The notes under the pieces: model-generated
Told to the model about the DNA's origin: nothing
Databases searched by the model: none
What the model saw: the letters and a program-made list of their open reading frames with translations, nothing else
Part shown: positions 6,179-13,256 of the stretch, piece after piece
Layout: each line of letters starts with the position of its first letter
Position numbering within the stretch: the stretch's first letter is position 1
Translations under genes and position numbers: made by a program
Origin: JAAYHV01 sp035268985
Lineage (GTDB): Bacteria; Bacillota; Clostridia; Peptostreptococcales; Anaerovoracaceae
Direction of reading: 5' to 3'
DNA: 18,710 nucleotides
NCBI GenBank assembly: GCA_035268985.1
Contig: DATFJV010000027.1
Coordinates: 1 to 18,710, forward strand

Positions 6179-6196
6179 TTGTTAACAATTTAACAG
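6179..6196 (+). promoter_or_regulatory. Rex-type redox repressor operator upstream of thiolase
   Basis: TTGTTAACAATTTAACAG matches the Firmicutes Rex consensus TTGTTAA-N4-TTAACAA at 13 of 14 defined positions. Rex represses fermentation genes when NADH/NAD+ is low and releases DNA when NADH is high; clostridial thiolase genes are known members of its regulon. The site overlaps or directly abuts candidate promoters for the gene at 6310. The operator call is sequence-based; no rex gene is in the window. Confidence 0.75.
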
Positions 6197-6203
6197 AAAC
6201 GTG

Positions 6204-6232
6204 TTGCGTTGTAATATGCTCTATGTTATTAT
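6204..6232 (+). promoter_or_regulatory. Promoter of the thiolase gene
   Basis: TTGCGT (6204-6209) and TATTAT (6227-6232) are separated by 17 bp, with a TG one base upstream of the -10 (extended -10). The start would be near 6239, giving a leader of about 70 nt to the ATG at 6310. A second candidate, TTAACA (6190-6195) with TAATAT (6212-6217) at 16 bp, would place the Rex box directly on the -35. Either arrangement allows repression by Rex. Confidence 0.55.
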
Positions 6233-6309
6233 ATGCTAAAGCTAGAGAGCGAGAAAATAAATTTAATAAGCGTAAATATAAACGTTGCTTGATCAAAGGA
6301 GGATTATTT

Positions 6310-7500
6310 ATGAAAGATGTTGTAATTGTAAGTGCTGCAAGAACTCCAATAGGATCTTTTGGGGGAACACTTAAAAACACTGCGGCAAGAACTTTAGGTA
6401 CTATTGCTGTTAAAGAAGCTATTGAAAGGGCTGGCATTAAACCAGAACAAGTAGAAGAGGTGGCATTGGGTTGCGTACTTCAAGCAGGCTTAGGACAAAA
6501 CATAACTAGACAGATTGCAATAGACGCAGGTATTCCACAGGAAGTACCATCTATGACAATAAACAAAGTTTGTGGTTCTGGACTTAGAACTGTAGAATTA
6601 GCTGCTCAAATGATTAAAGCTGGAGACGCTGACATAATAGTAGCTGGTGGTGTAGAATCCATGTCTACGGCTCCGTACGCAATGCCAAACGCTAGATTCG
6701 GTGCAAGAATGAATGATACAAAGATGGTTGACTGCATGGTACATGACGGCCTATGGGAAATTTTCAATAATTACCATATGGGAGTTACTGCAGAAAACAT
6801 TGCAGAAAAATATGGAATCACAAGAAAAGAGCAAGATGAATTTGCTGTAGATTCTCAAAACAAAGCAGAAGCTGCTATCAATGCCGGAAAATTCAAAGAT
6901 GAAATAGTTCCTGTAGTTATCCCTCAAAGAAAAAAGGATCCTATCGTATTTGATACTGATGAGCATCCTAAATTTGGGACAACCGTAGAAAAAGTTGAAA
7001 AATTAAAGCCTGCATTCAAAAAAGATGGCGGTACTGTAACTGCTGCTAATGCTTCAGGTATTAACGATTCTGGTTGCGCATTAGTAGTTATGTCAAGAGA
7101 TAAAGCAGAAGAATTAGGATTAAAACCTATTTGTTCAATAGTATCTTATGCATCTGCAGGTGTTGACCCTGCATACATGGGATTAGGACCTATTCCTTCT
7201 TCAAGAAAAGCTTTAGAGAAAGCTGGAATGACTGTAGATCAATTAGATTTAGTTGAAGCTAATGAAGCTTTTGCTTCCCAGTCAATTGCAGTTAAGAGAG
7301 ATTTGGGATTAGACCCTACTAAACTTAACGTTAATGGCGGAGCCATTGCTCTTGGTCACCCAATCGGTTCTTCTGGTGCTAGAATCCTTATCACTCTTAT
7401 GTATGAGATGATGAAGAGACCTGAAACTACTCACGGACTTGCAACTCTTTGCATAGGTGGTGGTATGGGTACTGCTTGCATAATCAAAATGGAAAAATAA
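6310..7500 (+). CDS. thlA: Acetyl-CoA acetyltransferase (thiolase)
   Basis: This 396-residue thiolase condenses two acetyl-CoA to acetoacetyl-CoA, the entry step of butyrate or butanol-type C4 fermentation, and can run in reverse in fatty or amino acid breakdown. Active-site residues are visible: nucleophile Cys88 in NKVCGSGLR, His350 in ALGHPIGSSG and Cys381 in TLCIGGGMG. The N-terminus KDVVIVSAARTPIGSFGG is typical. The frame stays open upstream to 6121, but AAAGGAGG lies just before the ATG at 6310 and homology begins there, so the upstream extension is not coding. The codon choice looks more restricted than in neighbours, as expected for a highly expressed metabolic gene. It is monocistronic, bounded by a Rex-controlled promoter and a strong terminator. 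Biosynthetic (thlA/atoB-like) rather than degradative thiolase is inferred from length and the Rex site. Confidence 0.95.
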   Translation: MKDVVIVSAARTPIGSFGGTLKNTAARTLGTIAVKEAIERAGIKPEQVEEVALGCVLQAGLGQNITRQIAIDAGIPQEVPSMTINKVCGSGLRTVELAAQMIKAGDADIIVAGGVESMSTAPYAMPNARFGARMNDTKMVDCMVHDGLWEIFNNYHMGVTAENIAEKYGITRKEQDEFAVDSQNKAEAAINAGKFKDEIVPVVIPQRKKDPIVFDTDEHPKFGTTVEKVEKLKPAFKKDGGTVTAANASGINDSGCALVVMSRDKAEELGLKPICSIVSYASAGVDPAYMGLGPIPSSRKALEKAGMTVDQLDLVEANEAFASQSIAVKRDLGLDPTKLNVNGGAIALGHPIGSSGARILITLMYEMMKRPETTHGLATLCIGGGMGTACIIKMEK

Positions 7501-7514
7501 ATAAGGATTATATG

Positions 7515-7548
7515 AAGGCTTCCGCTTAGGCGGAAGCCTTTTATTTTG
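7515..7548 (+). terminator. Rho-independent terminator after thiolase
   Basis: A perfect 11-bp stem (AAGGCTTCCGC / GCGGAAGCCTT) with loop TTAG is followed by TTTTATTTT. It isolates the thiolase gene from the purine operon. Confidence 0.95.
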
Positions 7549-7585
7549 GATGCAAAACTGAATAATGAGATGTAGATAATATATT

Positions 7586-7661
7586 AAAGTTCGGAAATTG
7601 TCCTAATATGGTTCGTAAAAAATATATAACACACAAATAAATTCCTTAAAATCCGAACTAG
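7586..7661 (+). promoter_or_regulatory. PurBox-like control region of the purine operon
   Basis: AAAGTTCGGAAAT (7586-7598) is an exact match to the reverse complement of the Bacillus PurR box AWWWCCGAACWWT. AAATCCGAACTAG (7649-7661) matches the forward box with one mismatch at the last base. A third, weaker copy, GTTCGT with an A-rich flank (7611-7620), lies 22 bp from the first in the same orientation, about two helical turns. The forward box ends 2 bp before the -35 of the pur promoter. Spacing of the two good boxes (58 bp) is larger than the usual 16-17 bp, so control by a PurR-type protein is inferred. Confidence 0.6.
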
Positions 7662-7663
7662 TA

Positions 7664-7691
7664 TTGACTTTGTTGGTAAATGTGATAAATT
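7664..7691 (+). promoter_or_regulatory. Promoter of the purine operon
   Basis: TTGACT (7664-7669) with TAAATT (7686-7691) at 16 bp gives a start near 7698 and a very short leader ending in AGGAGG (7710-7714). The better -10 match, TATAAT at 7702-7707, would begin the transcript inside the ribosome binding site and has no -35, so I reject it. The short leader leaves no room for a purine riboswitch. Confidence 0.45.
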
Positions 7692-7720
7692 TTAGGTGTA
7701 ATATAATCTAGGAGGCTAAT

Positions 7721-8221
7721 ATGAGAAAAGTTGGAGTAATTATGGGTAGCGATAGCGATTTACCCAAAGTTGAAAGATGTATAGAAGAATTAAAATCTTT
7801 GGAGATACCTTTTGAAGTGCATGTATATTCTGCACATAGAACGCCTGACGAAGCTATATCATTTGCTAAAAATGCTAAAGCCAATGGTTTTGGTGTAATA
7901 ATATCTGCAGCAGGAAAAGCGGCACACTTGGGAGGAGTACTTGCGGCAAATACTATATTACCAGTAATTGGAATACCGATTAAGGCTTCGGCACTTGAAG
8001 GAATGGATGCTCTTCTATCTACAGTTCAAATGCCACCTGGTATACCGGTTGCTAGCGTAGCAATTGATGGAGCAAAGAATGCAGCTATACTTGCTGCTGA
8101 AATTATTGCGATTAGCGATGAGGAATTGGAAAATAGATTAATTAAAAGAAGAGAAGAAGCCAAATTAAACGTATTGGAAAAAAACAGAAAAGTTGAAAAA
8201 ATGTTTAATAAAGGAGAGTAA
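7721..8221 (+). CDS. purE: PurE, 5-(carboxyamino)imidazole ribonucleotide mutase
   Basis: This 166-residue protein interconverts N5-CAIR and CAIR in de novo purine synthesis (or carboxylates AIR in the class II type). VGVIMGSDSDLP, YSAHRTPDE and the block around His69 (SAAGKAAHLGGVLAA), then LLSTVQMPPGIPVASVAIDG, identify the family. SAHRTP fits class I rather than the SAHKT of class II. The usual AGGAAHLPG reads AGKAAHLGG here, with Lys66 replacing glycine and glycine replacing proline. A charged C-terminal helix extends beyond the core. AGGAGG lies 7 nt before the ATG. It is the first gene of the pur operon. No purK is present in the window, so how N5-CAIR is supplied is open. Confidence 0.95.
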   Translation: MRKVGVIMGSDSDLPKVERCIEELKSLEIPFEVHVYSAHRTPDEAISFAKNAKANGFGVIISAAGKAAHLGGVLAANTILPVIGIPIKASALEGMDALLSTVQMPPGIPVASVAIDGAKNAAILAAEIIAISDEELENRLIKRREEAKLNVLEKNRKVEKMFNKGE

Positions 8222-8223
8222 CC

Positions 8224-8946
8224 ATGGAAAAAAGAGAGCAGCTATATGAAGGCAAAGCAAAAAAAGTTTATTCCACTGACAATGATAATTATTGTATAGT
8301 TTCATATAAGGATGATGCAACTGCATTTAATGGTCAAAAAAAGGGAACAATAATGGGGAAAGGCGCTATTAACAATAGGCTGACGAATCATTTTATGAGA
8401 ATGCTTGAAAACAATGATATTAAAACCCATTTTGTAGAGGAAATAAATGATAGCGAAACAGTTGTAAAAAGAGTAAGTATCATTCCATTAGAAGTAATTA
8501 TTAGGAATGTGGCGGCGGGCTCCATGGCTAAGAGACTAGGTGTAGAAGAGGGTACAGAATTAAAGTGTACTGTTATAGAATTTAGCTATAAGGATGATGA
8601 TTTAGGAGATCCTCTTATCAATTCATATCATGCAATGGGACTTGGCTTTGCTAATAAAGAAGAAATTGATACTATCAAAGAAATGGCATTTAAAATCAAT
8701 GATATTTTAAAGGAGTATCTATTGAAAGCAAATATAGAGTTAGTTGATTTTAAGTTGGAATTCGGGAAAACCAGTAAAGGCGAAATTGTTTTAGCAGATG
8801 AAATTTCTCCAGACACATGTAGATTTTGGGATGCTAAAACCCATGAAAAACTTGATAAAGATAGATTCAGAAGAGATTTAGGCAATGTAGAAGGTGCATA
8901 TGAAGAAGTAATACATAGACTTATAAATGAAGGAGCCAATTATTAA
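8224..8946 (+). CDS. purC: PurC, SAICAR synthetase
   Basis: This 240-residue enzyme ligates aspartate to CAIR using ATP, giving SAICAR. The N-terminal LYEGKAKKVYS is the glycine-rich nucleotide-binding signature. IPLEVIIRNVAAGSMAKRLG and DEISPDTCRFWDAKT are the two family signatures, the latter with the acidic metal and ATP ligands. Length and domain order are standard for the single-domain bacterial enzyme. It starts 2 nt after purE, with AAAGGAGAG before the ATG, and its stop overlaps the purF start by one base. It acts in the cytoplasm next to PurE in the pathway, consistent with the gene order. Confidence 0.97.
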   Translation: MEKREQLYEGKAKKVYSTDNDNYCIVSYKDDATAFNGQKKGTIMGKGAINNRLTNHFMRMLENNDIKTHFVEEINDSETVVKRVSIIPLEVIIRNVAAGSMAKRLGVEEGTELKCTVIEFSYKDDDLGDPLINSYHAMGLGFANKEEIDTIKEMAFKINDILKEYLLKANIELVDFKLEFGKTSKGEIVLADEISPDTCRFWDAKTHEKLDKDRFRRDLGNVEGAYEEVIHRLINEGANY

Positions 8947-10376
8947 TGAGCAGTTTAAGAGAAGAATGCGGAGTTTTTGGGGTTTATGCTAAGGAAAGAT
9001 ATTCATTAGCCCATACAGTATATTATGGGCTCTTTTCATTGCAACATAGGGGACAAGAAAGCTGTGGTATAGTTGTTAATGATGATGGCCTTTTAAGAGG
9101 GTACAAAGATTTAGGTATAGTAAATGATGTGTTTACTAAAGATGTTTTATCTTTATTGCCAGAGGGGAAAATGGCTGTTGGGCATGTTAGGTATGGTACT
9201 ACTGGAACGACGGACAGATTAAATGCCCAGCCAATTACAGTTAATCATATTAAAGGCAGTATGGCACTTGCGCATAACGGGAATTTAATTAACTCCCATG
9301 AACTCAGATCTGCACTTGAATTACAAGGATCAATTTTTCAAACAACTAGTGATACTGAAGTAATTGCATATTTAATAACTAAAGAAAGGCTTACTTCAAA
9401 TTCAATAGAAGACGCTGTAAATTCTGCTATGCATAAGATCAAAGGTGCCTATTCATTGATAATCATGTCGCCTACTAAATTGATTGCGGCAAGAGACGAA
9501 CATGGATTTAGGCCACTTTGTTATGGAGTGAAGGAAGATGGAACCTATATAGTTGCATCAGAAAGTTGTGCGTTGGATTCAGTATCTGCAAAATTTGTAA
9601 GAGACATAGAACCTGGAGAGATTGTAGTGTTTGATCAAGATGGCGTTAGAACTATTAAAGATCATTGTGAAAAAGAACAAAAAAAAATGTGTATTTTTGA
9701 ATATATATACTTTGCTAGACCTGATTCCGTAATAGATGGTATTGGTGTTCATTCTGCAAGGGTTAATGCGGGAAAATGCTTAGCAAATGATTACCCAGTT
9801 GAAGCAGATGTTGTAGTAGGAGTTCCGGATTCTGGGATAGATGCAGCTGTTGGATATGCTATGGAATCGGGGATTCCTTATGGCATTGGGTTTATTAAAA
9901 ACAAATATATAGGAAGAACTTTTATATCACCAGGACAGAAGCAAAGGGAAGATTTAGTACGAATAAAATTAAATGTTGTAAAGGAAACTATTAAGGATAA
10001 AAGGGTCGTATTAATAGATGATTCCATAGTAAGAGGAACAACTTGTGCAAGGATTATTAAAATATTAAGAGAAGCAGGCGCAAAAGAAGTTCATATGAGA
10101 GTTACTGCGCCACCTTTTTTAAACCCATGCTACTATGGAACGGATATAGATTCAAAGGAGAATCTAATTGCAGTGCAATATTCAGTGGATGAAATAGCTA
10201 AACTTACAGATGCAGATTCTCTAGGCTACTTGAAGTTAGATAGATTACCTCAATTATTAGGTGATGAAAATAATTTTGAATACTGTGATGCATGCTTTAG
10301 TGGAATATACCCTACTAAAGTTCCCAAAAGGACTGAAAAATACAGATTCGAAAAAAGATTAAGTGAGAGGCAGTAA
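8946..10376 (+). CDS. purF: PurF, amidophosphoribosyltransferase
   Basis: This 476-residue enzyme makes phosphoribosylamine from PRPP and glutamine, the committed purine step. It is the Bacillus-type Fe-S enzyme. A short propeptide (MSSLREE) precedes Cys8, which would become the N-terminal nucleophile after cleavage. Glutaminase motifs follow: QHRGQESCGI, GHVRYGTTG and LAHNGNL. The phosphoribosyltransferase loop VVLIDDSIVRGTT binds PRPP. Cys249 (KKMCIFEYIYFARPD), Cys395 (NPCYYGTD), and Cys447/Cys450 (YCDACF) match the four ligands of the structural [4Fe-4S] cluster. The Fe-S cluster makes the enzyme oxygen-sensitive in Bacillus, fitting an anaerobe. Its start codon overlaps the purC stop (TAATG) and purM begins 2 nt after its stop. 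Confidence 0.97.
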   Translation: MSSLREECGVFGVYAKERYSLAHTVYYGLFSLQHRGQESCGIVVNDDGLLRGYKDLGIVNDVFTKDVLSLLPEGKMAVGHVRYGTTGTTDRLNAQPITVNHIKGSMALAHNGNLINSHELRSALELQGSIFQTTSDTEVIAYLITKERLTSNSIEDAVNSAMHKIKGAYSLIIMSPTKLIAARDEHGFRPLCYGVKEDGTYIVASESCALDSVSAKFVRDIEPGEIVVFDQDGVRTIKDHCEKEQKKMCIFEYIYFARPDSVIDGIGVHSARVNAGKCLANDYPVEADVVVGVPDSGIDAAVGYAMESGIPYGIGFIKNKYIGRTFISPGQKQREDLVRIKLNVVKETIKDKRVVLIDDSIVRGTTCARIIKILREAGAKEVHMRVTAPPFLNPCYYGTDIDSKENLIAVQYSVDEIAKLTDADSLGYLKLDRLPQLLGDENNFEYCDACFSGIYPTKVPKRTEKYRFEKRLSERQ

Positions 10377-10378
10377 AT

Positions 10379-11416
10379 ATGAAAATTTTTAGTGGAAGCT
10401 ATAAAGAAGCAGGAGTTGATATAACTGCAGGATATAAGGCTGTAGAGCTTATGAAAAACCACGTGGCAAAAACCATGGTTTTTGGTAAGACTTCTGAAGT
10501 TGGCGGATTTGGCGGAATTTTTGAGCCAAATATGGAAGGTATCCAAAAGCCAGTTTTAGTAAGTGGCACAGACGGCGTGGGGACAAAGCTTAAGCTTGCT
10601 TTTTTAATGGATAAGCACGACTCAGTTGGAATTGACTGTGTGGCAATGTGCGTTAATGATGTTTTGTGTGTAGGAGCAGAACCAATGTTTTTTCTAGACT
10701 ACATAGCAGTTGGGAAAAATGAACCCGAAAGAGTGGCAGATATAGTCAAAGGTATCGCAGAGGGTTGCATACAATCAAAGTGTTGTTTAACTGGTGGAGA
10801 AACAGCAGAAATGCCTGGATTTTATGGTGAAGATGAGTATGATTTAGCTGGATTTACAGTGGGAATAGCTGATAAATCAAAACTTATAGATTCTAAAAAT
10901 GTCAAAGAAGGTGACGCGATTATTGCTCTTCCTTCTTCTGGTGTTCATTCCAATGGTTTTTCACTGGTAAGAAAAGTTTTTGATGTTGAAAATACTGACT
11001 TAAACAGAAAACCAGATATGCTAAAAGGTAATAGTTTAGGAAAGACATTATTAACACCTACTAAAATATATGTAAAACCTATGAGCGAATTGTTCAAAGA
11101 AATAACTCCTGCTGGTGTTGCTCATATAACCGGAGGTGGTTTTTATGAAAACATTCCAAGAACCCTTCCTAAGGGATTAACCGCCAAGATTAAAAAAGAT
11201 GATGTAAAAGTATTGCCCATATTCAAACTAATAATGGAAGAAGGTAATATACCTGAAAAAGATATGTTTAATACATTCAACATGGGCGTTGGGATGATCG
11301 TAATTGTTCCAAAAAAAGATGAAGAAAAAGCAATTAAAATACTTAAAGATAATGGTGAAGAAGCCTATCATCTAGGAGAAGTTATCAATGGTGACGAAGG
11401 AGTTATCCTATGGTAA
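10379..11416 (+). CDS. purM: PurM, AIR synthetase (phosphoribosylformylglycinamidine cyclo-ligase)
   Basis: This 345-residue enzyme closes the imidazole ring, converting FGAM to AIR with ATP. It belongs to the same ATP-binding superfamily as PurL. Visible features are YKEAGVDITAGYKAVELM at the N-terminus, LVSGTDGVGTKLKLAF, CVNDVLCVGAEPMFFLDY, TGGETAEMPGFY and ITGGGFYENIPR. Length is standard. A GAGAGG site lies upstream of the ATG, 2 nt after the purF stop. The 3' end overlaps the purN start by 7 bases, so the two genes are probably translationally coupled. Confidence 0.97.
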   Translation: MKIFSGSYKEAGVDITAGYKAVELMKNHVAKTMVFGKTSEVGGFGGIFEPNMEGIQKPVLVSGTDGVGTKLKLAFLMDKHDSVGIDCVAMCVNDVLCVGAEPMFFLDYIAVGKNEPERVADIVKGIAEGCIQSKCCLTGGETAEMPGFYGEDEYDLAGFTVGIADKSKLIDSKNVKEGDAIIALPSSGVHSNGFSLVRKVFDVENTDLNRKPDMLKGNSLGKTLLTPTKIYVKPMSELFKEITPAGVAHITGGGFYENIPRTLPKGLTAKIKKDDVKVLPIFKLIMEEGNIPEKDMFNTFNMGVGMIVIVPKKDEEKAIKILKDNGEEAYHLGEVINGDEGVILW

Positions 11417-12003
11417 AAAAAGCTAAAGTCGCTATACTGATATCCGGAGGGGGAACTAATCTGCAAGCGATTATAGATAAATGGGAGCTAGGGGAGCTTC
11501 CGCATGTGGATTTGGATTTAGTAGTATCCAACAGGAAAGATGCCAAAGGTATAGAAAGAGCTAAGGCGGCTGATATAGATAGTATGATAATCAGTGAAGA
11601 GGATTTTGAACAGGAACTATCGAGAACACTTGATTATAGGGGGGATGAAATTATCGTGCTAGCTGGCTTTTTGAAGATACTAAGCGAAGGTTTTGTTAAA
11701 AAATATTCACGCAGAATAATAAATGTACATCCTTCGCTTATACCTTCCTTTTGCGGGAAGGGCTATTATGGGTTAAAGGTTCACGAAGAAGTTCTTAAAA
11801 GAGGTGTGCAAGTTTCGGGAGCTACAGTTCATTTTGTAAACGAGATTCCAGATGGTGGTGAAATTATAATGCAAAAGACAGTAGATGTTCTATATAGTGA
11901 CACTCCAAAAGTTCTTCAAAAAAGAATAATGGAGGAGGCAGAGTGGATTATTTTGCCTAAATCACTAGAAAAGGTAGCTAAAAAATTAGTGGAGGATAGA
12001 TAA
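11410..12003 (+). CDS. purN: PurN, phosphoribosylglycinamide formyltransferase
   Basis: This 197-residue enzyme transfers a formyl group from 10-formyl-THF to GAR. The N-terminal VAILISGGGTNLQAII binds the phosphoribosyl phosphate. IINVHPSLIPSFCGKGYYG carries the conserved Asn and His, and VHFVNEIPDGGEII the conserved Asp, which together form the active site. The chosen ATG lies inside the purM end; no better start follows before the conserved motif. Its stop overlaps purD by one base. In many clostridial operons purH lies directly after purN; here it does not. Confidence 0.96.
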   Translation: MVKKAKVAILISGGGTNLQAIIDKWELGELPHVDLDLVVSNRKDAKGIERAKAADIDSMIISEEDFEQELSRTLDYRGDEIIVLAGFLKILSEGFVKKYSRRIINVHPSLIPSFCGKGYYGLKVHEEVLKRGVQVSGATVHFVNEIPDGGEIIMQKTVDVLYSDTPKVLQKRIMEEAEWIILPKSLEKVAKKLVEDR

Positions 12004-13256
12004 TGAAACTGGCTGTAGTAGGTGGTGGTGGCAGAGAACATGCTCTCATCAAAAAATTAAAAGAAAGTAAAAATGTGGATGAAATATATGCAATTCCAGG
12101 AAATGGTGGTATAGCAGAAGATGCAATCTGTATTGATATAGGAGCCAAGGAATTAAATAAAATAGTTGAGTTCTGTGTCAATAATAAAATGGATTACGTT
12201 GTAGTTGCCCCAGATGACCCTTTAGTATTAGGTCTAGTTGACATGTTAAATGCAAAGGGTGTTCCTTGCTTTGGTCCAAATAAAAAAGCTGCACTAATTG
12301 AAGGGAGTAAGGCCTTTAGTAAAGATTTAATGAAAAAGTATAATATACCAACTGCGGAATACGAAGTTTTTACTAATATGGAAGAGGCTTTATTTTATGT
12401 AAATAAATGCGAAATACCCGTTGTTATTAAGGCGGATGGATTGGCCCTTGGGAAGGGAGTAATCATTGCGGAGACAAGACAAGAAGCCGTAGATGCAATT
12501 AAATTAATAATGGCAGAAAAAAAATTCGGTAAAAGTGGAGATAAGGTAGTGATTGAAGAATTTCTTACGGGCCCAGAAGTTTCTGTTTTAAGTTTTACTG
12601 ACGGTAACATGGTTGTTCCTATGGTTTCATCTATGGATCATAAAAGGGCACTGGATGGTGATAAAGGATTAAACACTGGTGGAATGGGAACTATTGCCCC
12701 TAATCCTTTTTATTATGAAGAAATAGCTGAAAAGTGTATGAACAAAATATTTATTCCCACAATGGATGCTATGAATAAAGAAGGAAGGACATTTAAAGGG
12801 TGCCTCTATTTTGGTTTAATATTAACAGAAAAAGGCCCAAAAGTAATTGAATATAACTGTAGATTTGGAGATCCAGAAACCCAAGTAGTGCTTCCTCTAT
12901 TAAAAAGCGATTTAATGGATATAATGAAGGCTACTACTGATGGAAAGCTAAAAGAAGTTAGCGTGGAATTTGAAGATAAATATGCATGCTGTGTGGTGAT
13001 GGCTTCCGGTGGATATCCTGTGGAATATGTAAATGGGTATGAAGTTACCTTGCCAGAAAATAAAGAAAACATCTTTGTAGCAGGTACAAAACTTAAAGAC
13101 GGAATTCAAGTGACGTCAGGAGGAAGAGTTCTTGGGGTAACTGAAAAAGGGAATACTCTTAAAGACGCAATTAGTAAAGCTTATGAAACTGTTAAGCAAA
13201 TTAATTTTATTGATTCCTACTATAGAAAAGATATAGGAAGAAAGGGTTTAATATAA
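12003..13256 (+). CDS. purD: PurD, phosphoribosylamine-glycine ligase
   Basis: This 417-residue ATP-grasp enzyme joins glycine to phosphoribosylamine to make GAR. The N-terminal VVGGGGREHALIKKL is the family start. The ATP-grasp domain shows VVIKADGLALGKGVIIA, VVIEEFLTGPEVSVL, and the metal-binding YNCRFGDPETQVVLPLL. A C-terminal barrel-like domain follows (VTSGGRVLGVTEKGNTL). Length is typical. Start and stop each overlap the neighbouring gene by one base (TAATG with purN, TAATG with purL), so the whole stretch from purN to purL is tightly coupled. Confidence 0.97.
   Translation: MKLAVVGGGGREHALIKKLKESKNVDEIYAIPGNGGIAEDAICIDIGAKELNKIVEFCVNNKMDYVVVAPDDPLVLGLVDMLNAKGVPCFGPNKKAALIEGSKAFSKDLMKKYNIPTAEYEVFTNMEEALFYVNKCEIPVVIKADGLALGKGVIIAETRQEAVDAIKLIMAEKKFGKSGDKVVIEEFLTGPEVSVLSFTDGNMVVPMVSSMDHKRALDGDKGLNTGGMGTIAPNPFYYEEIAEKCMNKIFIPTMDAMNKEGRTFKGCLYFGLILTEKGPKVIEYNCRFGDPETQVVLPLLKSDLMDIMKATTDGKLKEVSVEFEDKYACCVVMASGGYPVEYVNGYEVTLPENKENIFVAGTKLKDGIQVTSGGRVLGVTEKGNTLKDAISKAYETVKQINFIDSYYRKDIGRKGLI

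Noticed and set aside
6121..6309. In-frame open upstream extension of the thiolase gene (63 codons)
   Set aside because: It contains the Rex box and promoter, thiolase homology starts at 6310, and AAAGGAGG directly precedes that ATG.
5970..6437. Minus-strand open frame across the hydrolase end, thiolase promoter and thiolase start
   Set aside because: It spans two confirmed plus-strand genes and a promoter region and encodes nothing recognisable.
7549..7720. Possible purine riboswitch before purE
   Set aside because: No purine aptamer pattern is visible and the likely transcription start leaves only about 20 nt of leader.
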